Assembly (NCBI RefSeq): GCF_900188275.1
Contig: NZ_FZNY01000003.1
Coordinates: 1-64,000, forward strand
Length of the DNA: 64,000 nucleotides
Direction of reading: 5' to 3'
Source of the DNA: Dokdonia pacifica
GTDB taxonomy: Bacteria; Bacteroidota; Bacteroidia; Flavobacteriales; Flavobacteriaceae
Below the pieces are notes generated by a model. It was given only the letters and a program-made list of their open reading frames with translations. It was not told the origin of the DNA and searched no databases. Position numbers and translations under genes: made by a program. Shown piece after piece: positions 17,409-26,570 of this stretch. Position 1 is the stretch's first letter, and each line of letters begins with the position of its first letter.

Positions 17409-19289
17409 ATGGCTAGAATCACAAAAAGAGTTCTTATTGTCTTGTGCTGTATCATTTCCTTTGATGCGGTATATGGTCAATTGGGTTTTTGTGAAGGTGA
17501 TCTAGGAGACCCTATATTTACAGAAGACTTTGGAACGGGTACTACCAATGGCCCTCCTTTAGATCCTAGTGTCACTACATATACCTATGTAGATAGTGGT
17601 CCAGAAGACGGATTCTATACCATATCATCACAGTTGCAACAACTAGGTGCTTTTCATTCGGGATTAGATAATACCCCTGGCGATGTGAATGGGAGAGCAT
17701 TTATTGTAAATGCTAGTTTTACAGCAGATCAGTTTTATAACAGAACCATAGAAGGGCTTTGTGAAAATACTTCCTATGAGTTTTCTGCTTTTCTTCAAAA
17801 CCTATATGATATTGATTCTGGCGTGTGTGATAATACAGGGATTCCTGTAAATGTTAGGTTTCAAATATGGGATAGCACAGATACGATATTATTAGCCTCT
17901 GGAGATACTGGCGATATCGATGGAACATCTACACCCATTTGGACACAATATGGATTGGTTTTTGAAACAGGTGCAGGACAAACAGAGGTGATTCTAAAAA
18001 TGATCAATAATGGTAATGGTGGTTGCGGAAATGATCTAGCAATAGATGATATTGTTTTTAGGGCTTGTGGCGATATTACAACCATAAGCTCAGATGTTTC
18101 TGGAGAAGATGATATCATTGTATGTAATAATCAAACAGCTTTAAATACAACACTTACCGTATCTGTTGCATCTAATATTTTTATACAATGGCAAGAGAGT
18201 ACAGATGGTGAAAACTGGAATAATATTCCTGGAGCAACTTCAGTAACCTATGTCACTCCAGGGATTTCAACCTCCACTTTTTATAGAGTAAATACTGCTA
18301 CAGATACCGATAATTTAGGAAATGTATTTTGTTCTTTCTTTTCTAATTCTTACAGCATTGAATTTATTGAAGGTCCAGATGCTCCAGTAAGTGATGGAGA
18401 TATCATGTCTTGTGATAATGAAAGTGTCCCGGCACTTACTGTAATGTCTTCTCCTGATGTAGAAATACGATGGTATGCTAGTGAGTCAAGTACAGAGGTA
18501 CTAGCTACGGGATCTAGTTATACCCCTGAAGAGGCAGGAACATTTTATGCACAATCATTTGTAACAGGAACCGATTGTGGTAGTACTTCTAGAACCCCAA
18601 TAACACTTAGTTTTCTAGAAGCACCTTTCTTTACAAATCCTCTAGAAACCTTAGAGATTTGTAATGGGCAAGAGATGAAAACCTTATCTGCTGGAATATC
18701 AAATGTACAATACGCATGGTCTACGGGAGAAATTACATCTTCTATACAAATAGAAATAGGAGGTGTATATACCGTTACAGTTACTAATGATGTAGGATGC
18801 AGCGCTACCAAGACATTTCAAGTTGAAGGATTAGCTCCACCCGTAATTTCCAATATCTTTTCTGAAGGAGAAAGTATTATTATCGAAACAGAAAACGAAG
18901 GGAATTTTGAATATTCATTAGATGGTATTTTTTATAGAAGCACTCCAGTTTTTAGAAATGTACCAGGTGGGTTAAAGGTCATATTTGCTAGAAATGATAC
19001 AGGATGTCCTCCTATACTTACAGAGTTTTATCATTTTAATATTCCTACGTTTTTCACACCGAATAACGATGGGATTAATGATTTTTTTAGACTCCCAGAT
19101 GCTTCGTTCTTTTCGTCCAGTTTTATCAGAGTATTTGATCGTTTTGGGAAGTTGCTCATAAGTGGTAATGGAGCTTCATTTCAATGGAATGGTGTGTACA
19201 ATGGAGAAGAATTACCTCCTGATGACTATTGGTATGAAATCACTATAGAAGATCGTATAGTGATAGGACACATCTCTTTGTTAAGGTGA
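17409..19289 (+). CDS. T9SS type B (gliding-motility-associated C-terminal) secreted protein
   Basis: A 626-residue protein starting at ATG 17409 (MARITKRVLIVLCCIISF..., signal peptide ending near YGQ). Mature part: a jelly-roll-like region (about 25-220), Ig-like segments (WQESTDGENWNNIPGATS, WYASESS..., YAWSTGE) and a C-terminal domain with the type B T9SS hallmark TFFTPNNDGINDFFRLP, VFDRFGKLL, WNGVYNGEELPPDDYWYEI. It is probably exported and cell-surface-attached or secreted. The partner is unknown. Confidence 0.9.
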   Translation: MARITKRVLIVLCCIISFDAVYGQLGFCEGDLGDPIFTEDFGTGTTNGPPLDPSVTTYTYVDSGPEDGFYTISSQLQQLGAFHSGLDNTPGDVNGRAFIVNASFTADQFYNRTIEGLCENTSYEFSAFLQNLYDIDSGVCDNTGIPVNVRFQIWDSTDTILLASGDTGDIDGTSTPIWTQYGLVFETGAGQTEVILKMINNGNGGCGNDLAIDDIVFRACGDITTISSDVSGEDDIIVCNNQTALNTTLTVSVASNIFIQWQESTDGENWNNIPGATSVTYVTPGISTSTFYRVNTATDTDNLGNVFCSFFSNSYSIEFIEGPDAPVSDGDIMSCDNESVPALTVMSSPDVEIRWYASESSTEVLATGSSYTPEEAGTFYAQSFVTGTDCGSTSRTPITLSFLEAPFFTNPLETLEICNGQEMKTLSAGISNVQYAWSTGEITSSIQIEIGGVYTVTVTNDVGCSATKTFQVEGLAPPVISNIFSEGESIIIETENEGNFEYSLDGIFYRSTPVFRNVPGGLKVIFARNDTGCPPILTEFYHFNIPTFFTPNNDGINDFFRLPDASFFSSSFIRVFDRFGKLLISGNGASFQWNGVYNGEELPPDDYWYEITIEDRIVIGHISLLR

Positions 19290-19290
19290 T

Positions 19291-19422
19291 ATACGCTTTC
19301 GCGAAATCGAACTTGTGAGATTCACGACCGGAGGGAGAATGAAATGGTAAATCGAGCCTGCGAGACCTGCCTACCGGCAGGCAGGTTCACGACCAGAGGG
19401 AGAGCGTAGCGTTAAAGCGTAT
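19291..19422 (+). repeat. Long TTTCGCGAAA element, tandem composite
   Basis: Two unit-lengths: the first starts ATACGCTTTCGCGAAATCGA, the second ends AGCGTTAAAGCGTAT. The second unit contains the extra palindrome CCTGCCTACCGGCAGGCAGG at 19366-19385. It begins right after the stop codon of the T9SS gene and ends next to the stop of the convergent dihydrofolate-reductase-like gene. Confidence 0.95.
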
Positions 19423-19424
19423 AA

Positions 19425-19958
19425 TTATTTTATTAATTCATACGTGATAATTTGTAACCCATTTTCATATAAAGTACTTTCTGTTAGATTCATGCGTGCA
19501 TTGGTTTTTGAATTTCCAAAAAGGGAAATTCCATCTCCAAGAATAATAGGGTTTATTTTTAGCTTTAGAATATCAATTTGCCCATGGTCTAAAAGCCAAC
19601 CTGCAAACTCTCCACCACCACATAGATATACATCAGTGGAAGAATGCTCTTTGATCTCTTGTATACGTCCAATGTTTAGCTTTTCAATATGTAATAGATC
19701 ATGTGTACTGTCTAAGTGTAACGAATCTGAAAAAATATAGTGTTGCATATGGGGATATGCAAGTTGTCCAGGCTGAAGACCAAATTGATATCCAAATTCG
19801 TAGGTTCTACGACCCATGATTACCGTTTTGAAACTTTGCAAATCAGATAGATACTTTTCTACACCCTCTCCGTCTGGTATAAACATACTTATATCATCAT
19901 TGACGCCAGCAATATAACCATCTAGAGAAATTGCTACATAGTAAACTATCTTTTTCAT
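19425..19958 (-). CDS. Dihydrofolate reductase / RibD-C family protein
   Basis: A 177-residue protein of the RibD C-terminal/DHFR-like family: the start MKKIVYYVAISLDGYIAG, FKTVIMGRRTYEFGY, and DVYLCGGGEFAGWLLDHGQI carry the nucleotide-binding strand-loop motifs. Known members are NAD(P)H-dependent reductases of pteridine or riboflavin intermediates, and the actual substrate is unknown here. Confidence 0.88.
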   Translation of the reverse strand: MKKIVYYVAISLDGYIAGVNDDISMFIPDGEGVEKYLSDLQSFKTVIMGRRTYEFGYQFGLQPGQLAYPHMQHYIFSDSLHLDSTHDLLHIEKLNIGRIQEIKEHSSTDVYLCGGGEFAGWLLDHGQIDILKLKINPIILGDGISLFGNSKTNARMNLTESTLYENGLQIITYELIK

Positions 19959-20024
19959 TTTATGAAGACTAATTATACGTGTTTTATAATAGGAAGATAC
20001 GTAAACGATAGTACTTTAGAAGAT

Positions 20025-20468
20025 TCAATCCCAAACAAATCGCCAAGTACCATCAGCTTGTCTACGCCATACGGTATGAAAAATACCTTTATTTATCTTT
20101 TTAGTACCTAATGAATCTAGGGATGTAAATGTATAATCACCATAGGTAAATGCCATGTCGCCTGCATTGCTTACCTCAATATAGGTAGGAATCCAAGTAA
20201 GTGTCTCATTAGGTCGTACATCTTTTTTATACCAATCTGCAATAGCTTTTTTCCCTTTGATGACTTTCTTACCACGTCGTATTACACCATCTTCAGCAGC
20301 ATAAAATTCAAAAGCTTTGATAAGACCTTCTTTTTGAGCCATATCATTGAATGCTTTTTCAACATTCATAACCTCAGCTTTCCATTTTTCAACATCTTGT
20401 GACGTGTCAGCATGTTGACATCCTATCATGCAGAAAGTGAATACCAGTAGAAAAACACCTGTTCTCAT
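20025..20468 (-). CDS. SnoaL/DUF4440-like lipoprotein
   Basis: A 147-residue protein with a type II signal peptide (LLVFTFCMIGC, Cys17) and a nuclear-transport-factor-2-like domain: VEKAFNDMAQKEGLIKAFEFYA, IADWYKKDV, MAFTYGDYTFTS and the final TVWRRQADGTWRFVWD. NTF2-like cavities bind small ligands. It is 3 bp downstream of the metallo-hydrolase gene and probably in the same operon. Confidence 0.85.
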   Translation of the reverse strand: MRTGVFLLVFTFCMIGCQHADTSQDVEKWKAEVMNVEKAFNDMAQKEGLIKAFEFYAAEDGVIRRGKKVIKGKKAIADWYKKDVRPNETLTWIPTYIEVSNAGDMAFTYGDYTFTSLDSLGTKKINKGIFHTVWRRQADGTWRFVWD

Positions 20469-20471
20469 AAT

Positions 20472-21263
20472 TTACTTTTTAGCATACCAATCTAATTGCA
20501 CCACATTAATAGCAGGATTTCCTTTATTGACAATGGTTTTAAAATTGGCGACATCACTCAACCCTTCAGTACCTCTGTAGTGATATGGATACATAGTTTT
20601 GGGAGCGAATTCTAGAACCGCATCGGCAGCGCTTACTTCGGTCATCGTGTATGGTAAATTCATACATACAAAAGCAGCATCTATATTTTTAAGAGCACGC
20701 ATTTCAGGAATGTCTTCAGTATCTCCAGAGATATACACTCGGGTGCCATCTTTTTCAATCACATAGCCATTACCACGTCCTTTGGTATGAAATTTTAATG
20801 CCTCTTCTCGTAAGTTGTACATTGGGATGGCTTCTACAGAAAAGCCAAAACGCTCTTTACTATCCCCATTATTTAATACATCCAGTTGAGGAACAAAAGC
20901 TTCAGGCATCTTATCGGCTACGGCTTGTGGCACCATGATTTTTGCCTTTGAAGTATCAAGTCCTTCAATAGTTTTGACGTTTAAATGATCTCCGTGTATA
21001 TCGGTTACTAGGATTAAGTCTGGTTGTGGGTACGCTGCAAATACCTCAGCACCACCTACAGGATCAATATATATGGTAGTATCTCCCCATTGTAAAACCA
21101 TGGTCGCATGGCTTATAGGATGTATTTTAAATGGAAGTTCCTTGTTAGTTGGTGGTGTTACAACCTCTGCTGTTTCTGGTAGTGCAGTAGCAGTTTCAGT
21201 TTGTTTTTCTTTACAACTTATAAAAGTGATGCAGGCGAATACTAAGATACCAAGATGTCTCAT
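20472..21263 (-). CDS. Metallo-beta-lactamase-fold lipoprotein (UlaG-like)
   Basis: A 263-residue protein with a lipobox signal (ACITFISC, Cys17), then an MBL fold: HATMVLQWGDTTIYIDPVGG, the metal motif VTDIHGDHLN (HxDH form), YISGDTED and MYPYHYRGTEG. The order and spacing match UlaG/L-ascorbate-6-phosphate lactonase-like hydrolases. Exported location is unusual for that family. Confidence 0.85.
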   Translation of the reverse strand: MRHLGILVFACITFISCKEKQTETATALPETAEVVTPPTNKELPFKIHPISHATMVLQWGDTTIYIDPVGGAEVFAAYPQPDLILVTDIHGDHLNVKTIEGLDTSKAKIMVPQAVADKMPEAFVPQLDVLNNGDSKERFGFSVEAIPMYNLREEALKFHTKGRGNGYVIEKDGTRVYISGDTEDIPEMRALKNIDAAFVCMNLPYTMTEVSAADAVLEFAPKTMYPYHYRGTEGLSDVANFKTIVNKGNPAINVVQLDWYAKK

Positions 21264-21271
21264 GTCTAATT

Positions 21272-21733
21272 TTATTTTAAGATTAATTCCATTTTTATAT
21301 TAGCTCTGTCGTAATTTGATGTGGTCTCTAGCGGGATTTCAACAAATCCCCATTTTTTATATATATAAATAGCGTTTTCAAGAAGGGTATTGGAGTATAA
21401 AACAAGTTTTGGAGCATTTTCTGCTTTCGCGAAAGCAATACAATGCGCCATCAATTTTTGCCCAATTCCTTTACCACGTATGGTCGTATTTACCGCCATT
21501 TTTGTGAGTTCGTAGACGTTTGCTTCTTGCATAGGCATTAACGCTACAGTACCCACAACATTTCCATCAATAAGCGCGAAAAAAATATGACCTCCTTTTG
21601 AAATAATATATTTTTCAGGATTACTTAATACTTCATTATCATAAGGTTCTACATAAAAGAAGGTTTCAAGCCACTCGATATTAAGTGCTTTAAAATCGGA
21701 AGCATATATAGGATCATAAGTACTAATCTGCAT
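21272..21733 (-). CDS. GNAT-family N-acetyltransferase
   Basis: Start chosen at ATG 21733 (MQISTYDPIYASDF), giving 153 aa. GNAT features: ALMPMQEANVYELTKMAVNTTIRGKGIGQKL (the R-G-x-G-I/G acetyl-CoA pyrophosphate loop), KLVLYSNTLLENAIYIYKKWGFVEIP. It overlaps the end of hutG by 11 bp and is the last gene of that operon. GCTTTCGCGAAAGC at 21423-21436 is translated IAFAKAENA. Acetyl acceptor unknown. Confidence 0.88.
   Translation of the reverse strand: MQISTYDPIYASDFKALNIEWLETFFYVEPYDNEVLSNPEKYIISKGGHIFFALIDGNVVGTVALMPMQEANVYELTKMAVNTTIRGKGIGQKLMAHCIAFAKAENAPKLVLYSNTLLENAIYIYKKWGFVEIPLETTSNYDRANIKMELILK
21423..21436. repeat. Intragenic TTTCGCGAAA palindrome (AFAKA frame)
   Basis: GCTTTCGCGAAAGC inside the GNAT gene. 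Confidence 0.95.
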
Positions 21734-22727
21734 GATGGGAACGTATAAAATCGGTGACAAAATAACTAATGGCTTTTCCTACCTGTCCAGCTTTTTTTCT
21801 TCCAGGGGATGCTTCACAGATATGGAAATAGCGACAATTTTTTTGAGAAGCTGTATGCATAATAAACTGCCTCACATCATTTAAATATAAACCACTAGGC
21901 GTGCGAGCACTACTTGGGAAATTGGTAATAGCATCACAATCTAACTCTAAACCAAAAGTCTCTTGAGAAACAAATTGTAATGCCTTAGCATATTGTTGGG
22001 CGATAGGAGTATCTACTTCCCATGTATCTTCTAGAAAGTGATATTGTAATCTGTTTTTGTGTTTTTTGAAAAGATCGAAAATATATTGTGGTGTATAGTT
22101 TTTATGCAATCCAAAAACAGTGTATTTATTTAAAGACGCATTTTCGGGTGTATCTAAAGAAAGTGCGTATGAAAACCCATTGCCACTATGTCTATAATCT
22201 GTTGTGCGTAAATCTGTATGTGCATCTATATTCATTACATTAATAGTGCTTCCTAATGCTTGACTTGTGCCTGTAATATTTCCATAGGCATTATTATGGC
22301 CGCCACCAATGATAATAGGTATTTTACCAGTAGCAACAATAGCCTGTACGATATAAGCAACCTTTTTGTCAATACGTTTTACGACGTCTCCTAAAATAGG
22401 TTTTGGTGTGGTGTATTTAATATCATCAGGAGTGACAGAAATATATCCTAATAATAACATGTCTTCTCCTTTGTTATAGTCGTTTTCTTGAATATTGACA
22501 AAGGTTTTTAAGAATGCATCCCAAGCATTTGCAGTACCTCGTTTTCCATAATTTGCACGAACTCCATAGTCTTCGGCTATTCCAAAAATGACATACTTGG
22601 CTGAACTTTGTTCAATAGCTTCTAAACTATAACAATACTGTAATTTTTCTCCAATTTTTGTTTCACCATCTCTTTTTGAAATGATTTCTTCTAGCGTTTC
22701 TTGCGATTGGATATGAAGCTGAATCAT
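21723..22727 (-). CDS. hutG: Formimidoylglutamase (arginase superfamily)
   Basis: A 334-residue ureohydrolase. I start at ATG 22727 (MIQLHIQSQETL), 5 bp after the stop of the preceding gene; the frame could extend to 22778 but that overlaps it. Metal-binding motifs of the arginase fold: IIIGGGHNNAYG, NIDAHTDLR and ELDCDAITNFP. The first motif has Asn where many arginase-fold enzymes have Asp or Glu. Formimidoylglutamase hydrolyses N-formimidoyl-L-glutamate to glutamate and formamide, ending histidine degradation; the neighbour hutI supports this assignment. Confidence 0.82.
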   Translation of the reverse strand: MIQLHIQSQETLEEIISKRDGETKIGEKLQYCYSLEAIEQSSAKYVIFGIAEDYGVRANYGKRGTANAWDAFLKTFVNIQENDYNKGEDMLLLGYISVTPDDIKYTTPKPILGDVVKRIDKKVAYIVQAIVATGKIPIIIGGGHNNAYGNITGTSQALGSTINVMNIDAHTDLRTTDYRHSGNGFSYALSLDTPENASLNKYTVFGLHKNYTPQYIFDLFKKHKNRLQYHFLEDTWEVDTPIAQQYAKALQFVSQETFGLELDCDAITNFPSSARTPSGLYLNDVRQFIMHTASQKNCRYFHICEASPGRKKAGQVGKAISYFVTDFIRSHHAD

Positions 22728-22732
22728 CGGAT

Positions 22733-23302
22733 TTATTTTTTTGCTAAAGCCTGAATACAAGCTTCCCGAATATGCCACATTTTATCAAGTGTATAAGGGA
22801 TATTATCTCGTTGTATCCAATCTTTAAGAATAGATTTATGATAAGAAACTTTATAATCAAGAATTTGATCAGGATCGATGGTTGTCTCAATAAGAATATC
22901 TGGTTCCCATAATTTTTCAGAATTCCCAGGAAATGTAAAATCATACCGTTCATTATCATAGCTTAAGAAGGTATGTGCTTCTAGAATATAGGGTAGTGCA
23001 TATGCATCAAGTATTCTTCCTACACCTGGTGTATTTTGCTCGGTCATTGAGAAAATACAAAGATTAAGGCTTATGCTATGAATCTCATTTTCTTCAGCTA
23101 GTGTTTTTAAGCATGCATTTTTTGTAGAGCAGGTTCCTACACCTTCTCGTATAATGCTCGCAATATTACGCGGGTTTTTGTTACGTCCATATGGAAGGTT
23201 ATGGATATAACGTACCGCATCATGAAAGGTTTTAATCTTTTTGATTAAAAATTGATCTGAAACGGGATTTCCTCCTGTTAAGTTAAAGTTTGGTAAACTC
23301 AT
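22733..23302 (-). CDS. Transglutaminase-like protein embedded in the hut operon
   Basis: A 189-residue protein with no match I recognise. Its pattern EGVGTCSTKNACLKTLAEE (Cys58), then ILEAHTFLSYDNERYDFT (His110, Asp121) has the Cys-His-Asp spacing of transglutaminase-like cysteine hydrolases. It overlaps hutI by an ATGA and is followed closely by hutG, so it is almost certainly in the histidine-utilisation operon. Its role there is not part of the standard pathway. It could act on a pathway intermediate or a peptide; that is speculation. Confidence 0.75.
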   Translation of the reverse strand: MSLPNFNLTGGNPVSDQFLIKKIKTFHDAVRYIHNLPYGRNKNPRNIASIIREGVGTCSTKNACLKTLAEENEIHSISLNLCIFSMTEQNTPGVGRILDAYALPYILEAHTFLSYDNERYDFTFPGNSEKLWEPDILIETTIDPDQILDYKVSYHKSILKDWIQRDNIPYTLDKMWHIREACIQALAKK

Positions 23303-24528
23303 AGTCTTTTTCCGTTTAGGATGAGTTGTTCAATTTGATGGTGTCCAAACCGATATGGAATGGTGTTGTAAGACTTTTGAGGTGTTGTAATGATGAGGTT
23401 TGCTTTCTTTCCTTTGGTGATACTTCCAGTTTCTGAGGCAATATCCATAGCAAATGCGCCATTAATAGTAGCTGCAGTAATTGCTTCTTCGGGTGTCATA
23501 TTTAATTGTATACAGGCTTGCGCCACTACAAAATTCATATTACCGCTAGGTGCAGATCCAGGGTTGTAATCTGTAGCAATAGCTAGGGGAAGTCCTGCAT
23601 CTATAAGTTGTCTAGCTGGGGTATAGGGAATACTTAAGAAGAAGGAACACCCTGGTAATGCTACAGGTATAGTATTGCTGCCTTTAAGAGCATCAATATC
23701 TTCAGTCACCAATTCTTCAAGGTGATCTACAGAAAGAGCGTCGTATTTTACAGCAGCAGCAATGCCTCCAATAGCATTAAATTGATTTACGTGAACTTTA
23801 GGGCGTAAACCATGCGCTTTACCGGCTTCAAGAATAGCTTCCATTTCTGCGACTGTAAAATAACCCGATTCACAGAATACATCTATAAAATCACATAAAT
23901 TGTCTTTCGCGAAAGCGGGAATCATCTCTTTTATAATAAGTTGTATATATGCCTTTCGATCATCTTTATACTCAGTAGGAATAGCATGTGCTCCTAATAA
24001 AGTTGCCTTTATAGGGATGTCAAAATGTGTTTTAAGTCGTGCAATGACAGAAAGCATTTTCTTTTCTGCGGCTACCGAAAGTCCATAACCACTTTTAATT
24101 TCGATGGCGCCTGTTCCCAATGAAATAAGATGTTCTAATCGCTTTGTAGCATCTTCAAATAAAGCATCTTCACTCATAGCTCGTAAACGCGCAACGGAGT
24201 TTAAAATACCACCACCACGCTTAGCAATTTCTTCATAAGACAACCCATTAATACGGTCTACAAACTCATCTTCACGCCCTGTAGCATATACAAGATGCGT
24301 GTGTGAATCACACCACATGGGGAGTACAATCTTACCCGTGGCATCTATAATTTCTACATTGGTAATAGCAGGAATATCTTGCATAGCCCCATAGTCATGA
24401 ATACGATCTTCTTTAATAAGAAGATATGCATTTGAGATGTACGGCATTTGGGACATGGCTTTCCCGCGTACTGGTGCCTTATATTCACCAGTAACTAATA
24501 ATTGGTGTATGTTGGTGATGAGTTTCAT
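23299..24528 (-). CDS. hutI: Imidazolonepropionase
   Basis: A 409-residue amidohydrolase-fold enzyme. Metal motifs: DSHTHLVYATGRE (HxH), RPKVHVNQFN, ALSVDHLEEL and ATDYNPGSAPSGNM. Imidazolonepropionase converts 4-imidazolone-5-propanoate to N-formimidoyl-L-glutamate. It is the first gene of the operon hutI, transglutaminase-like gene, hutG, GNAT. A palindrome at 23904-23915 gives IPAFAKDN. Histidine ammonia-lyase and urocanase are not in this window. Confidence 0.93.
   Translation of the reverse strand: MKLITNIHQLLVTGEYKAPVRGKAMSQMPYISNAYLLIKEDRIHDYGAMQDIPAITNVEIIDATGKIVLPMWCDSHTHLVYATGREDEFVDRINGLSYEEIAKRGGGILNSVARLRAMSEDALFEDATKRLEHLISLGTGAIEIKSGYGLSVAAEKKMLSVIARLKTHFDIPIKATLLGAHAIPTEYKDDRKAYIQLIIKEMIPAFAKDNLCDFIDVFCESGYFTVAEMEAILEAGKAHGLRPKVHVNQFNAIGGIAAAVKYDALSVDHLEELVTEDIDALKGSNTIPVALPGCSFFLSIPYTPARQLIDAGLPLAIATDYNPGSAPSGNMNFVVAQACIQLNMTPEEAITAATINGAFAMDIASETGSITKGKKANLIITTPQKSYNTIPYRFGHHQIEQLILNGKRL
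23904..23915. repeat. Intragenic TTTCGCGAAA palindrome (AFAK frame)
   Basis: CTTTCGCGAAAG inside hutI, read as AFAKD. Confidence 0.9.
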
Positions 24529-24614
24529 TAAAAATTAAAGGTAGTTACTTTATTGCTTATATAATAAAATAAGGAATTGTTTTTTGTACTTTTATGTGAT
24601 AAAAAATAAGGCAA

Positions 24615-25790
24615 ATGAATAATCAGAAGAAAGGAGTAAATACCATCTGCACGCATGTAGGTGAAGTAAAAGACGAACAGTTTCAAGGAGCCGTGTCTCC
24701 TATTTATATGTCTTCATCTTATGCTTTTATGGATGTAGATGTAAAGCGATACCCAAGGTATTTTAATACCCCAAACCAAGAGGCATTATGTAAGAAAATT
24801 GCAGCCCTTGAAGGAACGGAATCAGCTATGATTTTTGGAAGTGGTATGGCAGCTGTCAGTACTACATTACTTGCTTTTTTAAGACATGGGGATCATATTG
24901 TACTTCAAAAAACCTTATACGGAGGAACTTATAATCTAGTGGTAGAAGAGTTTGAGAAATACGGAATAGACTATACGTTTACAGATGGTTTGGATAAGCA
25001 CGCTTTCGCGAAAGCGATTACACCTAAAACAAAAGTACTCTACATAGAAACACCATCCAATCCTTTAATGACCATCACGGATATGCAAATGGTTTCTGAT
25101 CTAGCAAAAGAAAAAGGAATTGTCACAATGATTGATAATACGTTTGCATCTCCAATTAATCAAAATCCATTGAAATTTGGAATAGATATTATGATTCATA
25201 GTGCGACCAAGTATATGGGAGGACATAGTGATATTTGTGCTGGAGCTGTTGCTGCGAGTGAAGAACATATAGATCGTATCTGGAATTTAGGGAAGAACTT
25301 GGGAGGAAGTTTAAGTGATATGACCGTATGGTTATTAGAACGTAGTATGAAAACGATGGCTATACGTGTAAAAGCACAGAATAAGAATGCAAGAAAACTA
25401 GCTAAGTGGCTTGATAAGAATGAGCATATCAATCGTGTGTATTATCCAGGATTAAAATCGCATCCAGATTATTTATTGGCAAAAGCACAAATGCGAGGAT
25501 ACGGAGGAATGCTTTCTTTTGAACTAGCCGAAGGATTAGATCCAGAACTTTTTCAGAAATCACTACAACTTGTAAAACCATCTATGAGTCTTGCAGGGGT
25601 AGAGAGTACCATGCTTTCACCAGCGCAGACATCTCATTTATTATTAGGAGAAGAAGAAAGAGCACGCCAAGGAATTGCCGAAGGATTGATTCGTTTTTCT
25701 GTAGGTATTGAAGATAAAAAAGACATTATTGCAGATATAGAGCAAGCACTACAAGTAGTTACTGCTCGAGTAAAAGTTCCCGTGTTATAA
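24615..25790 (+). CDS. Methionine gamma-lyase / cystathionine gamma-synthase-type PLP enzyme
   Basis: A 391-residue trans-sulfuration enzyme: SGMAAVSTTLLAFLRHGDHIV, YIETPSNPL, MIDNTFASPINQNPL, then HSATKYMGGHSD with the PLP-binding Lys near residue 199, and a C-terminal SLAGVESTMLSPAQTSH. The family makes or breaks C-S bonds of cysteine, homocysteine and methionine; which reaction cannot be decided by eye. CGCTTTCGCGAAAGCG at 25001-25016 is read HAFAKAITP. bshB1 follows 46 bp later, suggesting a shared role in low-molecular-weight thiol metabolism. Confidence 0.88.
   Translation: MNNQKKGVNTICTHVGEVKDEQFQGAVSPIYMSSSYAFMDVDVKRYPRYFNTPNQEALCKKIAALEGTESAMIFGSGMAAVSTTLLAFLRHGDHIVLQKTLYGGTYNLVVEEFEKYGIDYTFTDGLDKHAFAKAITPKTKVLYIETPSNPLMTITDMQMVSDLAKEKGIVTMIDNTFASPINQNPLKFGIDIMIHSATKYMGGHSDICAGAVAASEEHIDRIWNLGKNLGGSLSDMTVWLLERSMKTMAIRVKAQNKNARKLAKWLDKNEHINRVYYPGLKSHPDYLLAKAQMRGYGGMLSFELAEGLDPELFQKSLQLVKPSMSLAGVESTMLSPAQTSHLLLGEEERARQGIAEGLIRFSVGIEDKKDIIADIEQALQVVTARVKVPVL
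25001..25016. repeat. Intragenic CGCTTTCGCGAAAGCG palindrome (AFAKA frame)
   Basis: Inside the PLP enzyme gene, encoding AFAKA within [11 protein letters not shown]. Confidence 0.95.
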
Positions 25791-25836
25791 AACAACAATT
25801 ATTACGACATAGAACGCAACGACTAAAAAATCATTA

Positions 25837-26553
25837 ATGAAATTAGACATACTCGCCATAGGCGCACATCCTGATGATGTAGAATTAGGATGCGGTGCAA
25901 CCATCGCTAAAGAAATAGCAAGAGGTAAAAAAGTTGGAATTTTAGATTTAACCCGAGGAGAATTAGGAACTAGAGGAACCGCAGCAACTAGAAAAGAAGA
26001 AGCGGCTAATGCTGCTAAAATTTTAGGAGTGAGTGTACGTGAAAACATAGGTCTCGCCGATGGGTTTTTTCAAAATGATAAAGAAAGTCAGCTAAAGATT
26101 ATCGAAGTGATACGAGCATATCAACCAGAAATAGTCTTGTGTAATGCGATAGAGGATAGACATATAGATCATAGCAAGGGAAGTAAACTAGCTAGTGATG
26201 CGTGCTTTTTAAGTGGTCTTGTCAAAATTGAAACTAAAAGAGATGGGGTTGTTCAAGAAAAATGGCGACCAAAAACCGTATATCATTATGAGCAATGGGC
26301 ACATCTCAAGCCAGATATTGTAGTCGATGTAAGTGGTTTTATAGATAAAAAATGTGAAGCAGTATTTGCTTACAAAACACAATTTCACGATCCAACTTCT
26401 GACGAAGGAAGTACACCTATTTCTAGTCTGACATTTAAAGAAAGTGTGAGTTATAGAGCAAGAGACTTAGGGCGCTTAATAGGTACAGACTATGCAGAAG
26501 GCTTTAATGTAGAGCGTTACCCAGCAGTAGACAGTCTTTTTGATTTGATATAG
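25837..26553 (+). CDS. bshB1: Bacillithiol biosynthesis deacetylase BshB1
   Basis: A 238-residue LmbE-like zinc deacetylase with AIGAHPDDVELGCGATIA at the N-terminus (zinc site), LDLTRGELGTRGTAATRKEEA and NAIEDRHIDHSKGSKL (third zinc ligand). BshB1 removes the acetyl group from N-acetylglucosaminyl-malate in bacillithiol synthesis. Bacillithiol is known in some Bacteroidota. It follows the PLP lyase gene and precedes an unknown membrane protein. Confidence 0.92.
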   Translation: MKLDILAIGAHPDDVELGCGATIAKEIARGKKVGILDLTRGELGTRGTAATRKEEAANAAKILGVSVRENIGLADGFFQNDKESQLKIIEVIRAYQPEIVLCNAIEDRHIDHSKGSKLASDACFLSGLVKIETKRDGVVQEKWRPKTVYHYEQWAHLKPDIVVDVSGFIDKKCEAVFAYKTQFHDPTSDEGSTPISSLTFKESVSYRARDLGRLIGTDYAEGFNVERYPAVDSLFDLI

Positions 26554-26570
26554 ATTCTTTTGGACCTTTT

